Assembly (NCBI GenBank): GCA_017551025.1 | Contig: JAFZNG010000034.1 | Coordinates: forward strand, 62,001 to 126,000 | Source: Paludibacteraceae bacterium | GTDB lineage: Bacteria > Bacteroidota > Bacteroidia > Bacteroidales > Paludibacteraceae | Direction: 5' to 3' | Length of the DNA: 64,000 bases | Part shown: in pieces, positions 40,587 to 48,856 of the stretch | Layout: the number at the start of each line of letters is the position of its first letter | Position numbering within the stretch: the first letter of the stretch is position 1 | Made by a program: the position numbers and the translations under genes | The notes under the pieces: generated by a model | Seen by the model: the letters and a program-made list of their open reading frames with translations, nothing else | Told to the model about the DNA's origin: nothing | The model's database searches: none

Positions 40587-43451
40587 TTATTCTACAGGTA
40601 CAATTTTATTGAGCGTAACGTATATCAGGTAGCCTTCCGTCTCGTAGCCCATACGGCTGAGTTGGGTCATGTAGTCGCGCACCTGATCATGATGGGCGGG
40701 GGCGATATGTTGACCGAACTTATAGTCGATCACTACGGCATGGCGGTCACGCAGCATGACGCGGTCGGGACGCAGGGTCTGTCCGGCGGCGGTCAGTATG
40801 GCGCGTTCGCTCAGTACCTCGTAGCCGCCCAGGAACCAGTCGCGGTCGGCGATGAGCGAACGGAAGTGCTGCCACTCGCGTTGCATACGCTCCTGGTCTT
40901 GTTCGCGGGCACGTCCCTGGCGCATGAGTTCCTTAAGTTGCGGTTCGGCATCCTCGTAGGTGGTGATCATCGAGAGCCAGTCGTGCATCAGGGTACCGAA
41001 GTCCTGGAGCGACAACTCGTCCCGGATGCTGCGCGTAGAGAGTCGCAGTCGATCGCCGATAGGCGTGGCGTGGTACCGGGCTTGGCGCGTCACGGTAGGC
41101 ATCGCCAGCGGGTCGGTTTTTTGCGTCTCGGGGGTATAGGGCTGTTCCTCGCCGCGCGTAAAGCAGAGTTCGTGGAAGTCCTCGTCCTCGCGCAGTAGCA
41201 GGTGGAGCAGTTGCCCGATATTCTTGGGCGACAGTCCGGCAGTCTTGGTCTCGGGGCATACCTGTCCGAAGCCGTACAGTTCACGTACGGGTCGGGTGAA
41301 GGCAACGTAACTGAGGTTGAGGTTGTCGATATAGATATTGAGCAACTCGTCGGCATACTCCCGGTCGAAGTAACTTAGCTTAAGGCGTTGGGTGAACGTG
41401 ACCGGCACGAGCGGCAGGGCGTCGAAGGGGGGTATGGATGGTTGGCACCATAGAATATGGCTCGAGTCGGCATTGCCGGGCTTGATGGCCCAGTTCATAT
41501 ACGGCAGCACGACGACCTCGAATTCCAGTCCCTTGGACTTATGGATGGTCATGATGCGTATCGTATTCTCTGAGGGCGCAGAACAGATCGAGGCGGTCGC
41601 GGCACGTCGTTCCCAGTACTGGAGGAAGGTGCCGGTCTCCGCCGTCTGCTGTTCGCTATAGGCGTATATGAGGTCCTGGAAGGCCGTGAGATAGGCGGCG
41701 GCGTAGGGCCAGGTATGGAGCTCGAGACCGGTGATGAGGGCTTGTACCTGCTCGTAGAGCGGCAGGAGTTCGGCCTGGCGGATGGCCTCGGTTTGTTCGG
41801 GGGTGAACAGAGGTTCGTCGCTAAGCGTGAAGCGGGTAGCCAGGGTGGGGCTATCGGCATAGCGCTGTTCGGCTACGGCACGCCGGAGGCGGGTAGCTGC
41901 CACCTGGTCGTCCGGCGCAATCGTGAGGCGGAGCAACAAGATGAGTACCTGTACGGCAGGGTGGGAACCGATAAGCAGACCGTCTTGCGACTGCACGTCG
42001 TAGCCGTGGCGCAGCAGACAGTTGGCGATGCGTGCCGCCTCATCGCCTTTGCGCACGAGCATCGCTATTTGTCCCATCCTATAGCCGCGTGCACGGAGTT
42101 GGTCGAGCAGCTCGAGTACCGCTTCGTCGGCACGGTCGAGAAAGTCCTCTTTATGGTCTTGTTCAAACCAGCGTAGCTGGACGCGTCCGCAGAGCTCTTG
42201 TTTGCGGGCTTTCTGCCGGAGCGTAGCGTAGGCGTCGCGAACGGCCTGACCGAGTCCGGAAGGCAGTTTGCGGTCTCGGCTGAGCGTACGGTCGAGCCAG
42301 TCGACATACTGCTGGAAGAGCTGGTTGTTGGTCTCGACGATCGTGCGTGCACTGCGGTAGTTGGTGTCCATGAGGGGTTGGCGGCAGGACGGGAACTCGG
42401 AGGCTACCTGCTGGAGTTGGTGCCAGTCGGAGTTGCGGAAGCGGTAGATGCTCTGCTTGATATCCCCGACGATGAGGTTGTCGCGTCCGTTGCTGTCGGC
42501 TTCGTGCACGAGCGGGCGCAGGTTGTGCCATTGCATGGCGGAGGTGTCCTGGAACTCATCAATCATGTAATGCTGGAGCCAGGTGCCGAGTTTCTCGTAG
42601 ATAAAGGGCGAGTCGGTATCGTCGATGATACGATGGAGCAGGCTGTTGATCTGAGCGATGGGCAGTCGTTTCTGTTCGCGGTTGGTGCGCTGGATCTGTT
42701 CCCATACGTCGCTGAGCAGACCGAGCGTGTTGAGGTTTTGCAGGATGGCATCGGCGGTGTTGCGTGCCCGCTTGTCGTCGGCGGGTATGGCCTGGAGCAT
42801 CTCACGGTAACGCAAGAGCAGGTCTTTGTCGGTAAGCAGGGTGCGCAGGTCGTCCAGTCGCGCCTGGAGTTGTTCGGTGAAGAGTTGCTGACTCAGTTGC
42901 TTGGTGTTCTCACGCGGATCCCAAGCCTGGAGGTTCTCTACGTTGTCCAGGGCGAAGCTATGGAGCCACGATCGGAGTTCGTCGGTGGTCTGCCGATGGT
43001 TCATGGCGAAGATGAGGTCATCGACGGCACGGTTGACCACGCCCTCGGAGTCGAGTTCGATATCGTACTGGGCGGAGAGTCCCACTTCGCGGGCAAAACT
43101 GCGTACGACCTGCTGGAAGAACGAGTCGATGGTCAGTACGGCAAAGCGGGTATAGTCCTGCAGGATAGCGTGCAGACAGTCGGTAGCCCGTTGGCTGATC
43201 TGCTCTGCGGAGAGATGGATGTCCGTTTGGAGTCGCTCGGTATAGGGCGAGTGGTCGGGGTCGGTGCTGAGCAGGTATATCTCCTTGAGGATACGCTCTT
43301 TCATCTCGGCGGTAGCCTTCTTGGTGAAGGTGACGGCCAGAATATGCCGATGGGTGTCGGCTCGCCGGCTAGTGAGCAGCAGGCGGATATATTCGTAGGC
43401 CAGTGTATAGGTCTTGCCGCTACCGGCTGAGGCTTTGTAGAGCGTAAGCAT
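40587..43451 (-). CDS. UvrD/RecB-like helicase-nuclease (AddA-type)
   Basis: 954 residues. The Walker A motif is ASAGSGKT (7-14); VTFTKKATAEMKERI (motif Ia), TIDSFFQQV, MIDEFQDTSAMQW (Walker B) and HKSKGLEFEVVVLPYMNW (motif V) follow. The C-terminus carries a PD-(D/E)XK nuclease: RPDRVMLRDRHAVVIDYKFGQ. This is the AddA/RecB architecture for double-strand-break resection. The AddB/RecC partner is not in the window. It overlaps nothing, and starts 12 bases after the Rieske-like lipoprotein's stop. Confidence 0.92.
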   Translation of the reverse strand: MLTLYKASAGSGKTYTLAYEYIRLLLTSRRADTHRHILAVTFTKKATAEMKERILKEIYLLSTDPDHSPYTERLQTDIHLSAEQISQRATDCLHAILQDYTRFAVLTIDSFFQQVVRSFAREVGLSAQYDIELDSEGVVNRAVDDLIFAMNHRQTTDELRSWLHSFALDNVENLQAWDPRENTKQLSQQLFTEQLQARLDDLRTLLTDKDLLLRYREMLQAIPADDKRARNTADAILQNLNTLGLLSDVWEQIQRTNREQKRLPIAQINSLLHRIIDDTDSPFIYEKLGTWLQHYMIDEFQDTSAMQWHNLRPLVHEADSNGRDNLIVGDIKQSIYRFRNSDWHQLQQVASEFPSCRQPLMDTNYRSARTIVETNNQLFQQYVDWLDRTLSRDRKLPSGLGQAVRDAYATLRQKARKQELCGRVQLRWFEQDHKEDFLDRADEAVLELLDQLRARGYRMGQIAMLVRKGDEAARIANCLLRHGYDVQSQDGLLIGSHPAVQVLILLLRLTIAPDDQVAATRLRRAVAEQRYADSPTLATRFTLSDEPLFTPEQTEAIRQAELLPLYEQVQALITGLELHTWPYAAAYLTAFQDLIYAYSEQQTAETGTFLQYWERRAATASICSAPSENTIRIMTIHKSKGLEFEVVVLPYMNWAIKPGNADSSHILWCQPSIPPFDALPLVPVTFTQRLKLSYFDREYADELLNIYIDNLNLSYVAFTRPVRELYGFGQVCPETKTAGLSPKNIGQLLHLLLREDEDFHELCFTRGEEQPYTPETQKTDPLAMPTVTRQARYHATPIGDRLRLSTRSIRDELSLQDFGTLMHDWLSMITTYEDAEPQLKELMRQGRAREQDQERMQREWQHFRSLIADRDWFLGGYEVLSERAILTAAGQTLRPDRVMLRDRHAVVIDYKFGQHIAPAHHDQVRDYMTQLSRMGYETEGYLIYVTLNKIVPVE

Positions 43452-43463
43452 ACTGAGACATAT

Positions 43464-43973
43464 TTATTGCGTTATGGTCAGTTTGCCCGAGGCGTTGACC
43501 ACGGGATAGCGTCGCAGGGCTTCGGTCGATTTATGTTGGGTAGGTACGGCGAGACCGAAGCTTAGGTCGTACTGTTCGCCGCATACGGGGCATACGGCAT
43601 ATAGCCCGTCAACCGCTACGGGGTGCTTGGGATCCAGGCAATGGGGACAGCAGAGATCAAAGGCGTTGTACTGCCCGCTACCGTCAATATAGATGAGTAC
43701 ACCGGCATAACCGATCATGTCGGTGGCGGAGAGCGCCTGGGTATAGTCGTGGTAGTGGTAGCCGGCCCGGTCGACGGTCAGGTAATCATACGTCGCCTCC
43801 GGCACGAAATGCACGAAGGGGCCGAGTTGGGTGTTGACGGTGATGCGCACCGGATAGGTGGGTACCGCACTACGGAAGGTCGTCCCCTCGCAGGCGGTGA
43901 GTAGTGTCAGAAGTACACCATACACCATACACCATACACCATACACCCTTATTTGCTTCCCGTAACGCTGCAT
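43464..43973 (-). CDS. Rieske-like lipoprotein with array-encoded signal peptide
   Basis: 169 residues: n-region MQRYGKQIR, hydrophobic segment VYGVWCMVYGVLLTLL and lipobox LTAC. The mature part has NAFDLCCPHCLDPKHPV and LYAVCPVCGEQYDLSFGLA, a CxxC pair arrangement in place of the Rieske CxH/CxxH, so an iron-sulfur cluster is doubtful and a zinc-like site is possible. The first half of the hydrophobic core is translated from a five-unit heptad array (43914-43948). The start overlaps the FKBP lipoprotein gene by 25 bases. Confidence 0.8.
   Translation of the reverse strand: MQRYGKQIRVYGVWCMVYGVLLTLLTACEGTTFRSAVPTYPVRITVNTQLGPFVHFVPEATYDYLTVDRAGYHYHDYTQALSATDMIGYAGVLIYIDGSGQYNAFDLCCPHCLDPKHPVAVDGLYAVCPVCGEQYDLSFGLAVPTQHKSTEALRRYPVVNASGKLTITQ
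43914..43948. repeat. Heptad array encoding part of a signal peptide
   Basis: TACACCA x4 and TACACCC on the plus strand. On the minus strand it is read as VYGVWCMVYGV in the lipoprotein signal peptide. Confidence 0.95.
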
Positions 43974-44455
43974 ATATGGATCTCGTAGATGAGGGTGGAA
44001 TAGGGCGGTATATAACTCTGGGTACCCTCGGTACCCTCGTTGCCTACGGCATTGTAGGTGTCGTTGTCGCTGACTTTGGTCTCGTCGTATCCGAGGCTAT
44101 AGGGCACGTAGAGCAGGATATCACCGTTGTTGTGGACAAGACAGCAGCCCTCGGCAAAACCCGAGATCACCTGCCCGAGGTAGAACGTAGCGTGTCCACC
44201 CTCGATCTGGTTGCCGTTGATCAGACGCACGGTATAGTCGCAGGTGACGTAACTCGTCTTGTTGGGCCGTGCATCGGAGGGCGTGGGGTCGGCAATAATG
44301 GTATATTGCAGGCCGCTGGCGGTGGTGCGCACGTTCGGTTTTTGGCCGTTCTGCTCCATCCACAGTTCGTTTTGCACCTTCCATTCGGTCCAGTTATTCT
44401 CTTTGCAACCTACCAGCAGCAGGCTGAGCATACTAAGTAATATGATTCGTTTCAT
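43949..44455 (-). CDS. FKBP-type peptidyl-prolyl isomerase lipoprotein
   Basis: 168 residues from the ATG at 44455 (MKRIILLSMLSLLLVGC, lipobox LVGC); an earlier in-frame ATG at 44461 adds two residues. There is a single FKBP domain: VTCDYTVRLING, GQVISGFAEGCCLV, LLYVPYSLGYDE, PPYSTLIYEIHI. Key hydrophobic pocket positions differ from the 1954-4562 paralogues (for example GHATFYLG in place of GTVFDSSY), so it may be a divergent, Gldi-like member. Its stop is immediately before the heptad array. Confidence 0.85.
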   Translation of the reverse strand: MKRIILLSMLSLLLVGCKENNWTEWKVQNELWMEQNGQKPNVRTTASGLQYTIIADPTPSDARPNKTSYVTCDYTVRLINGNQIEGGHATFYLGQVISGFAEGCCLVHNNGDILLYVPYSLGYDETKVSDNDTYNAVGNEGTEGTQSYIPPYSTLIYEIHICSVTGSK

Positions 44456-44476
44456 GTGCATAGTTGTTTCGGGGTA

Positions 44477-45658
44477 TTAATGCGAGATCCATACGCTGGG
44501 GTTGAGAATATCGCGTCCTTTGTAGATCTGGAAATAGAGTTCGGTTTTGTTGTCCTGTTCGGGGTCGGTATAGATACGACCTATTTTCTGCTTGGTCTCC
44601 ACTTTGTCGCCCGACTTGACATACAGTTTGCTCAGTCCGGCATAGACGGTGCGGTAGTTGCCGTGCTGGATGATGACGGCATAGGTCTGACCCATCATGA
44701 AGCAACTGGTCACTTCGCCCTTATAGACAGCCCGGGCATCGCCGCCCTGCGGGGTCTGCAGGTAGATACCTTTGTTATCTACGATGACCCGTTCGTGTAC
44801 GGGGTGTTTATGCTTACCGAACTGGCCGCTGATGTGTCCTTTCTCGATGGGCCACGGCAGGCGTCCTTTGTTCTTCTCGAAGTCGCCCTGCACGAGTTGC
44901 TGCTCCTTGGTCATGCTGCCCTTCTTAGCCTGCTGCTCCGCCTGCTTGCGGATGAGGTCGCTGATACGCGAGTTGAGTTGTTCGGACTTCTTCTGCTGGG
45001 CTTTGAGTTTGGCGGAGAGGTCTTTCTCCTGCTGCTTGAGTTGGTTGAGCATGGCCTGCTGGCGTCGCTCGTCGCGTGCCAGGTTGTCCTGCTCGCGTTG
45101 CTGGGCCCGCATAGTGGTCTGCTTGTCACTCATATTGGCCCGCAGTTGGCTGTTCTTCTCGTTGAGTCGTGCCGTAGTCTGCTGGATACGTCGTGCCTGC
45201 TCCGACTTGGTCTCGGCGAAGCGTTGCAGGAACTGCACACGCTTGAGCAGTTGCTGGAAGTTCTCGGACGAGATGAGGTAGAGCAGGGGTTGTTGCTGCA
45301 GTTGGGCATAATGGCTCTCGCGGATCAACTGGGCATAGTCGGCCTTGAGTCGTTCCAGTTCTTTCTGCAGTTCGCCACGCCGCTTGGTGTTGGTGGCGAT
45401 TTGCTGGTCGAGGGCGTCTATCTCCTGCCCGATGGCCGAGATGAGCTGTTTCTGGGTCTTAATGTTCTGGTTGAGCAACGAGAGTTTGTTCATCGTCGCT
45501 TTCTGGTCTTTCTTGGTCTGCTGAATCATGCGATTGGTGGTGCTCATCTGTTTTTGCAGTTCGGCCTGCTTTTTCTTGAGCGACTTCACCGATTCCTCTG
45601 CCGGGCATATGCCGCACGAGAGGATGGCAGCCAGTACTATCAGTAGTATGCGTCTCAT
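44477..45658 (-). CDS. EnvC-like murein hydrolase activator, degenerate LytM domain
   Basis: 393 residues: a signal peptide, a long coiled coil (about 22-265, rich in K/Q/E) and a C-terminal M23/LytM fold (WPIEKGHISGQFGKHKHPVHERV, MMGQTYAVIIQHGNYRTVYAGLS, KTELYFQIYKG). The zinc ligands HxxxD and HxH are absent (VIVDNKGIYL; LYFQI), as in EnvC, which activates amidases at the septum instead of cutting peptidoglycan. It overlaps the DUF4292 gene by one base (TAATG). Confidence 0.9.
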   Translation of the reverse strand: MRRILLIVLAAILSCGICPAEESVKSLKKKQAELQKQMSTTNRMIQQTKKDQKATMNKLSLLNQNIKTQKQLISAIGQEIDALDQQIATNTKRRGELQKELERLKADYAQLIRESHYAQLQQQPLLYLISSENFQQLLKRVQFLQRFAETKSEQARRIQQTTARLNEKNSQLRANMSDKQTTMRAQQREQDNLARDERRQQAMLNQLKQQEKDLSAKLKAQQKKSEQLNSRISDLIRKQAEQQAKKGSMTKEQQLVQGDFEKNKGRLPWPIEKGHISGQFGKHKHPVHERVIVDNKGIYLQTPQGGDARAVYKGEVTSCFMMGQTYAVIIQHGNYRTVYAGLSKLYVKSGDKVETKQKIGRIYTDPEQDNKTELYFQIYKGRDILNPSVWISH

Positions 45659-46347
45659 TATCGGATAAGGGTATGAATATCTTTTCGGGTGTATGTCTTG
45701 AGGTTGGTTCGCTGGATGGTAAGCGGCTGGTTGAGTACCGGCGTAGTAAAACTCATCTCGAGCGATGCACTACTGCCCTGGGCGGAGTAGGTCAGTACGC
45801 CGTTGCGTGCCACCGACGGATTCTTGCCACCGGCCAGGCTGCGCAGGTCGGCATACGTCACGAACGGGCGCACGAAGGCATTGATCTCGGCATAGGTGGC
45901 GCGGTAGTACTCTTTGTCTTTTTTGTTGATGACGGTCACGTCACGCGGTGTGGCCTCGATGCGGAATACCTCGATACCGAAGGCCGGCATGATCGATATG
46001 ATGACCAGCGAGTCCCATACGGCCTGGGTGGCACAGGGGGATTTATAGGTCTTGCCGCCTACGGTCACTTTGGCTTTCGCGCCACGCATGACGCAGGTGG
46101 TCCAGTCGCGTCGCTGCTGGGTAGTGGGTGTCGTAGTGGTCGTAGGTTGCGGTGTACCGGTCAGCTCGCTCAGGCGGGCCGTCATTTGGGTCAGCTGCAG
46201 CTGCATGCTGTCGATGCGCTGGCTCATACTGTCCAAGCGGTGGCTCATAGCCGTCTGCTGCTGCTCGATGCGTGCCAACTGTTGGGTGGTACGGCAACCG
46301 GTGAACGCCAGCATAACGGCGAGTAGGATATATGCGTAATGTTTCAT
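45658..46347 (-). CDS. DUF4292-like lipoprotein
   Basis: 229 residues: lipoprotein signal MKHYAYILLAVMLAFTGC, a coiled coil with repeated QRIDSMQLQL, a T/P-rich linker, and a beta-rich domain (about 80-229: AKAKVTVGGKTYKSP, WDSLVIISIMPAFGIEVFRIEATPRDVTVINKKDKEYY) resembling DUF4292/LolA-like proteins. In Bacteroidota this gene sits between a TPR gene and an EnvC-like gene, the same order as here. Possible role in outer-membrane lipoprotein handling is inference. Confidence 0.8.
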   Translation of the reverse strand: MKHYAYILLAVMLAFTGCRTTQQLARIEQQQTAMSHRLDSMSQRIDSMQLQLTQMTARLSELTGTPQPTTTTTPTTQQRRDWTTCVMRGAKAKVTVGGKTYKSPCATQAVWDSLVIISIMPAFGIEVFRIEATPRDVTVINKKDKEYYRATYAEINAFVRPFVTYADLRSLAGGKNPSVARNGVLTYSAQGSSASLEMSFTTPVLNQPLTIQRTNLKTYTRKDIHTLIR

Positions 46348-46349
46348 GC

Positions 46350-47342
46350 TTATTTTTTGTAGATGATATTATAGTGTTTTTGTATCTCTTGGCTCAGCGC
46401 CGAACCGGGCGTGGCTTGCTGCAGAGCCTGGCGGATGAAGTAACGTGCCTGGTCGCGTTTGCCCTGTAGGTGGAGTATCCAGGCATAGGTGTCGATATAG
46501 TTGGCATCGTAGGCGTCGTAGTTGAGAGCTCGCAGTGCCAGCGTCTCGGCATAGTCCAGTTCGGTTTTGTTGGTGGCGAGCAGCCAGGCGTAGTTGTTGT
46601 ACATGGCGGCATCCTTTCCGCCCAAGGCTACGTACCGTTCGAAGAACGGGCGCACTTTCTTGAGCGGAGCGTCTTTGTCGAAGAGGAAATCGAGTAGTTG
46701 CTCGAGGATGTCTGTGTTGCCCGGATCTACCTTTAGGTAGTCCTCCAGGGCGGCTTGGGCTTTCTTGTCGTCCTTGAGGTAGCGATAGATACGGTGGCGG
46801 GCTTGTGCACAACGGGCCTGTGCTCCTTGGAGCGTTTCGATACGATCCAGGGCGTGGAAGGTGTTGTTCCAATCCCCGCGCGGGGCATATATCGTTACCA
46901 GTGCCTCCCAGATCTCTACATTATCGGGGTTGGCCTTGGCGGCTATTTCGAGTGCGTCCAGTTGTTGTTTTTGGGTATCGGGGTCATCCCCGCCGATAAG
47001 GTCGAGCAACTGGTAATAGGTCTGCCATCGCTCACCCGGGTCGAGATAGAAGGCCCGCGTGATATAGTTGATGGCCTGGATCTTACGGTTGGTGCCGTAG
47101 TAGAGCAGACCGATGGTCTCGAGGGTGATGGCATCCTTGGGGTTGAGTTGCTCGCACTGAAGCAAGAGCATCAGGGCACGGTCGTACTGACCCGCCTCTT
47201 TGGCCTGACGGGCGGCATGCCAGTAGTAGGTGAACTGCTGTTCGCGTTCCCGCTCGGTCTGCTGCGCCAAGATAGGCGAGAGACCCATACATAGTACCAC
47301 CAGCAGGGCTATTCGACGATATATAGAATGAGTACTTTTCAA
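46350..47342 (-). CDS. TPR-repeat exported protein
   Basis: 330 residues with a signal peptide (KSTHSIYRRIALLVVLCMGLSPILA) and about six tetratricopeptide repeats covering 35-320 (for example AKEAGQYDRALMLLLQCEQLNPKD, NYAWLLATNKTELDYAETLALRALNYD). The only start that retains the signal peptide is TTG at 47342-47340, which is the last codon of an AAATTTC heptad array. It precedes the DUF4292 gene by two bases. Confidence 0.87.
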   Translation of the reverse strand: MKSTHSIYRRIALLVVLCMGLSPILAQQTEREREQQFTYYWHAARQAKEAGQYDRALMLLLQCEQLNPKDAITLETIGLLYYGTNRKIQAINYITRAFYLDPGERWQTYYQLLDLIGGDDPDTQKQQLDALEIAAKANPDNVEIWEALVTIYAPRGDWNNTFHALDRIETLQGAQARCAQARHRIYRYLKDDKKAQAALEDYLKVDPGNTDILEQLLDFLFDKDAPLKKVRPFFERYVALGGKDAAMYNNYAWLLATNKTELDYAETLALRALNYDAYDANYIDTYAWILHLQGKRDQARYFIRQALQQATPGSALSQEIQKHYNIIYKK

Positions 47343-47366
47343 ATCTCAAATTTCAAATTTCAAATT
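47340..47366. repeat. Heptad array forming the TPR gene start
   Basis: AAATCTC, AAATTTC, AAATTTC, AAATTTC between dut's stop and the TPR gene; it supplies the TTG start. Confidence 0.9.
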
Positions 47367-47801
47367 TCACTTTCTCCCCGAGTGTCCGAATCCTCCTGCG
47401 CCGCGTTCGGTTTCGCTCAGTTCGCTTACCTCCATGAGTTCCGGCTGTTCGTGGCGTGCGATGACCATCTGGCAGATCCGTTCGCCGGGTTCGATGGTCT
47501 GCGCCTCACCGCTGAGGTTGATAAGTATGACGCCCACCTCGCCGCGGTAGTCGGCATCGATGGTACCCGGGGTGTTGAGTACGGTCAGGCCGCGCTTGAG
47601 GGCCAGGCCGCTACGCGGACGTATCTGGGCTTCGTAACCTACGGGCAGTTCGATATAGAGGCCGGTCGGGATCAGGCGACGCTCCATCGGTTGCAGCGTG
47701 ACGGCCTCCTGTATATGACAACGTATGTCCATACCTGCTGCCTGCTCACTCTCGTAACGCGGCAGCGGATTATTGCTTCGGTTGATTATCTTAATCGTCA
47801 T
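47367..47801 (-). CDS. dut: dUTP diphosphatase
   Basis: Trimeric dUTPase of 144 residues removing dUTP and providing dUMP. The five motifs are present: [49 protein letters not shown] and the C-terminal arm [10 protein letters not shown]. Flanked on both sides by heptad arrays. The order kinase, dut, TPR, DUF4292, EnvC-like resembles that of other Bacteroidota. Confidence 0.97.
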   Translation of the reverse strand: MTIKIINRSNNPLPRYESEQAAGMDIRCHIQEAVTLQPMERRLIPTGLYIELPVGYEAQIRPRSGLALKRGLTVLNTPGTIDADYRGEVGVILINLSGEAQTIEPGERICQMVIARHEQPELMEVSELSETERGAGGFGHSGRK

Positions 47802-47831
47802 TTTGAATTTTTAATTTTTAATTTTGAATTT
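47802..47831. repeat. AATTTTT array, kinase-dut spacer
   Basis: About four AATTTTT/AATTTTG units directly after the lipid kinase stop. Confidence 0.85.
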
Positions 47832-48712
47832 TAGAATCGTTTCTCGACGAGGACGCGCAGTCCGTCCTGGATGATTTGTACGTGGATATCTTTTTCCATC
47901 TCTACCGGGTCACCGTCGATATGAAAGGCCGAGGCGGTCTCGCGTTCTACCCATACTTCGCGGGCTCGAATCGTATCCATAAACAGGCTGTTGTCGATCG
48001 ACTTGGTGAACAGACGCAGCGCCAGTCCCGGCGCACCCAGCAGGGCACTGCTACTCATGATGCAGATATCCATCTTGCCGTCCTGTACACTGGCCTTGGG
48101 GGCGATATACGCTTCGTACCCCCACTGGCTGGCGTTAGCAAAGGTCATGAGGAAAGCCTTGTGGGTTACGTCGATACCCTCGCCGTGGAGGTGGTAACTC
48201 TCTGCACGGTAAAGCAAAACGTCCTTGAGCACATTTTGCAGATACGTAGCAAACCCGCGACGCGTAGAACCCGCAAACTGGTCGGCTATGACGGCATCGA
48301 AACCCGTACCGCAGGTGCTGACAAACAGCCGGCCGTTGGCCAGACCGTAGTCGACGCTGATCGGCTCCGAGTGGTTGAGCATCTCGATGGCCCGGTTGGT
48401 ACGCATCGGTATGTCCAGATGGCGGGCAAAACCATTGCCGCTACCCATAGGCAGGATGCCCATGGCGGTGTTGGTATCGCGCAGACCGCGTGCCACTTCA
48501 TTCACCGTGCCGTCACCACCTACGGCTACTACCGCGTCGAAGCCCATTTCAGCAAACTGACGGGCCAGTTCCTCCGCATGCCCCTGGCGCTCGGTATAGA
48601 CGATATTCTCGAGCCATTGCTCGTGATCCAGGGTTTCGCGTATCATCTTGGGCAACTTGCGCTTGTTCTGTGTGCCCGAGATCGGATTGATAAGAAAGGC
48701 AATATTTTTCAT
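47831..48712 (-). CDS. Diacylglycerol/lipid kinase, YegS/DgkB type
   Basis: A 293-residue soluble lipid kinase: FLINPISGTQNKRKLP, VVAVGGDGTVNEVARGL (nucleotide-binding GGDGT) and MGSGNGFARHLDIP. It phosphorylates diacylglycerol or a related lipid. It is the first gene of the minus-strand run ending at the U32 fragment and has its own promoter (48733-48764), back to back with that of the DUF4301 gene. Confidence 0.93.
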   Translation of the reverse strand: MKNIAFLINPISGTQNKRKLPKMIRETLDHEQWLENIVYTERQGHAEELARQFAEMGFDAVVAVGGDGTVNEVARGLRDTNTAMGILPMGSGNGFARHLDIPMRTNRAIEMLNHSEPISVDYGLANGRLFVSTCGTGFDAVIADQFAGSTRRGFATYLQNVLKDVLLYRAESYHLHGEGIDVTHKAFLMTFANASQWGYEAYIAPKASVQDGKMDICIMSSSALLGAPGLALRLFTKSIDNSLFMDTIRAREVWVERETASAFHIDGDPVEMEKDIHVQIIQDGLRVLVEKRF

Positions 48713-48732
48713 TGTTTCTGTTTAATTGGGCG

Positions 48733-48764
48733 CAAAATTACAAAAAAATTTGCATATATGCAAG
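48733..48764 (-). promoter_or_regulatory. Promoter of lipid kinase operon
   Basis: Minus strand: -33 CTTGCATATA (48764-), 20 bases, -7 TAATTTTG (48740-48733). The -33 region interlocks with the divergent promoter through the palindrome TTGCATATATGCAA (48750-48763). Confidence 0.85.
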
Positions 48765-48780
48765 AATTTTACTAATTTTG
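48749..48780 (+). promoter_or_regulatory. Promoter of DUF4301 gene
   Basis: -33 TTTGCATATA (48749-), 20 bases, -7 TAATTTTG 48773-48780. It shares the palindromic -33 region with the lipid-kinase promoter. Confidence 0.85.
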
Positions 48781-48856
48781 CAGCAAAATCGGGTCAAAAA
48801 GCCCGCTATACACACGTATTTGCGCATTTTAATAACCCCTTAAAGCGATATTAACC

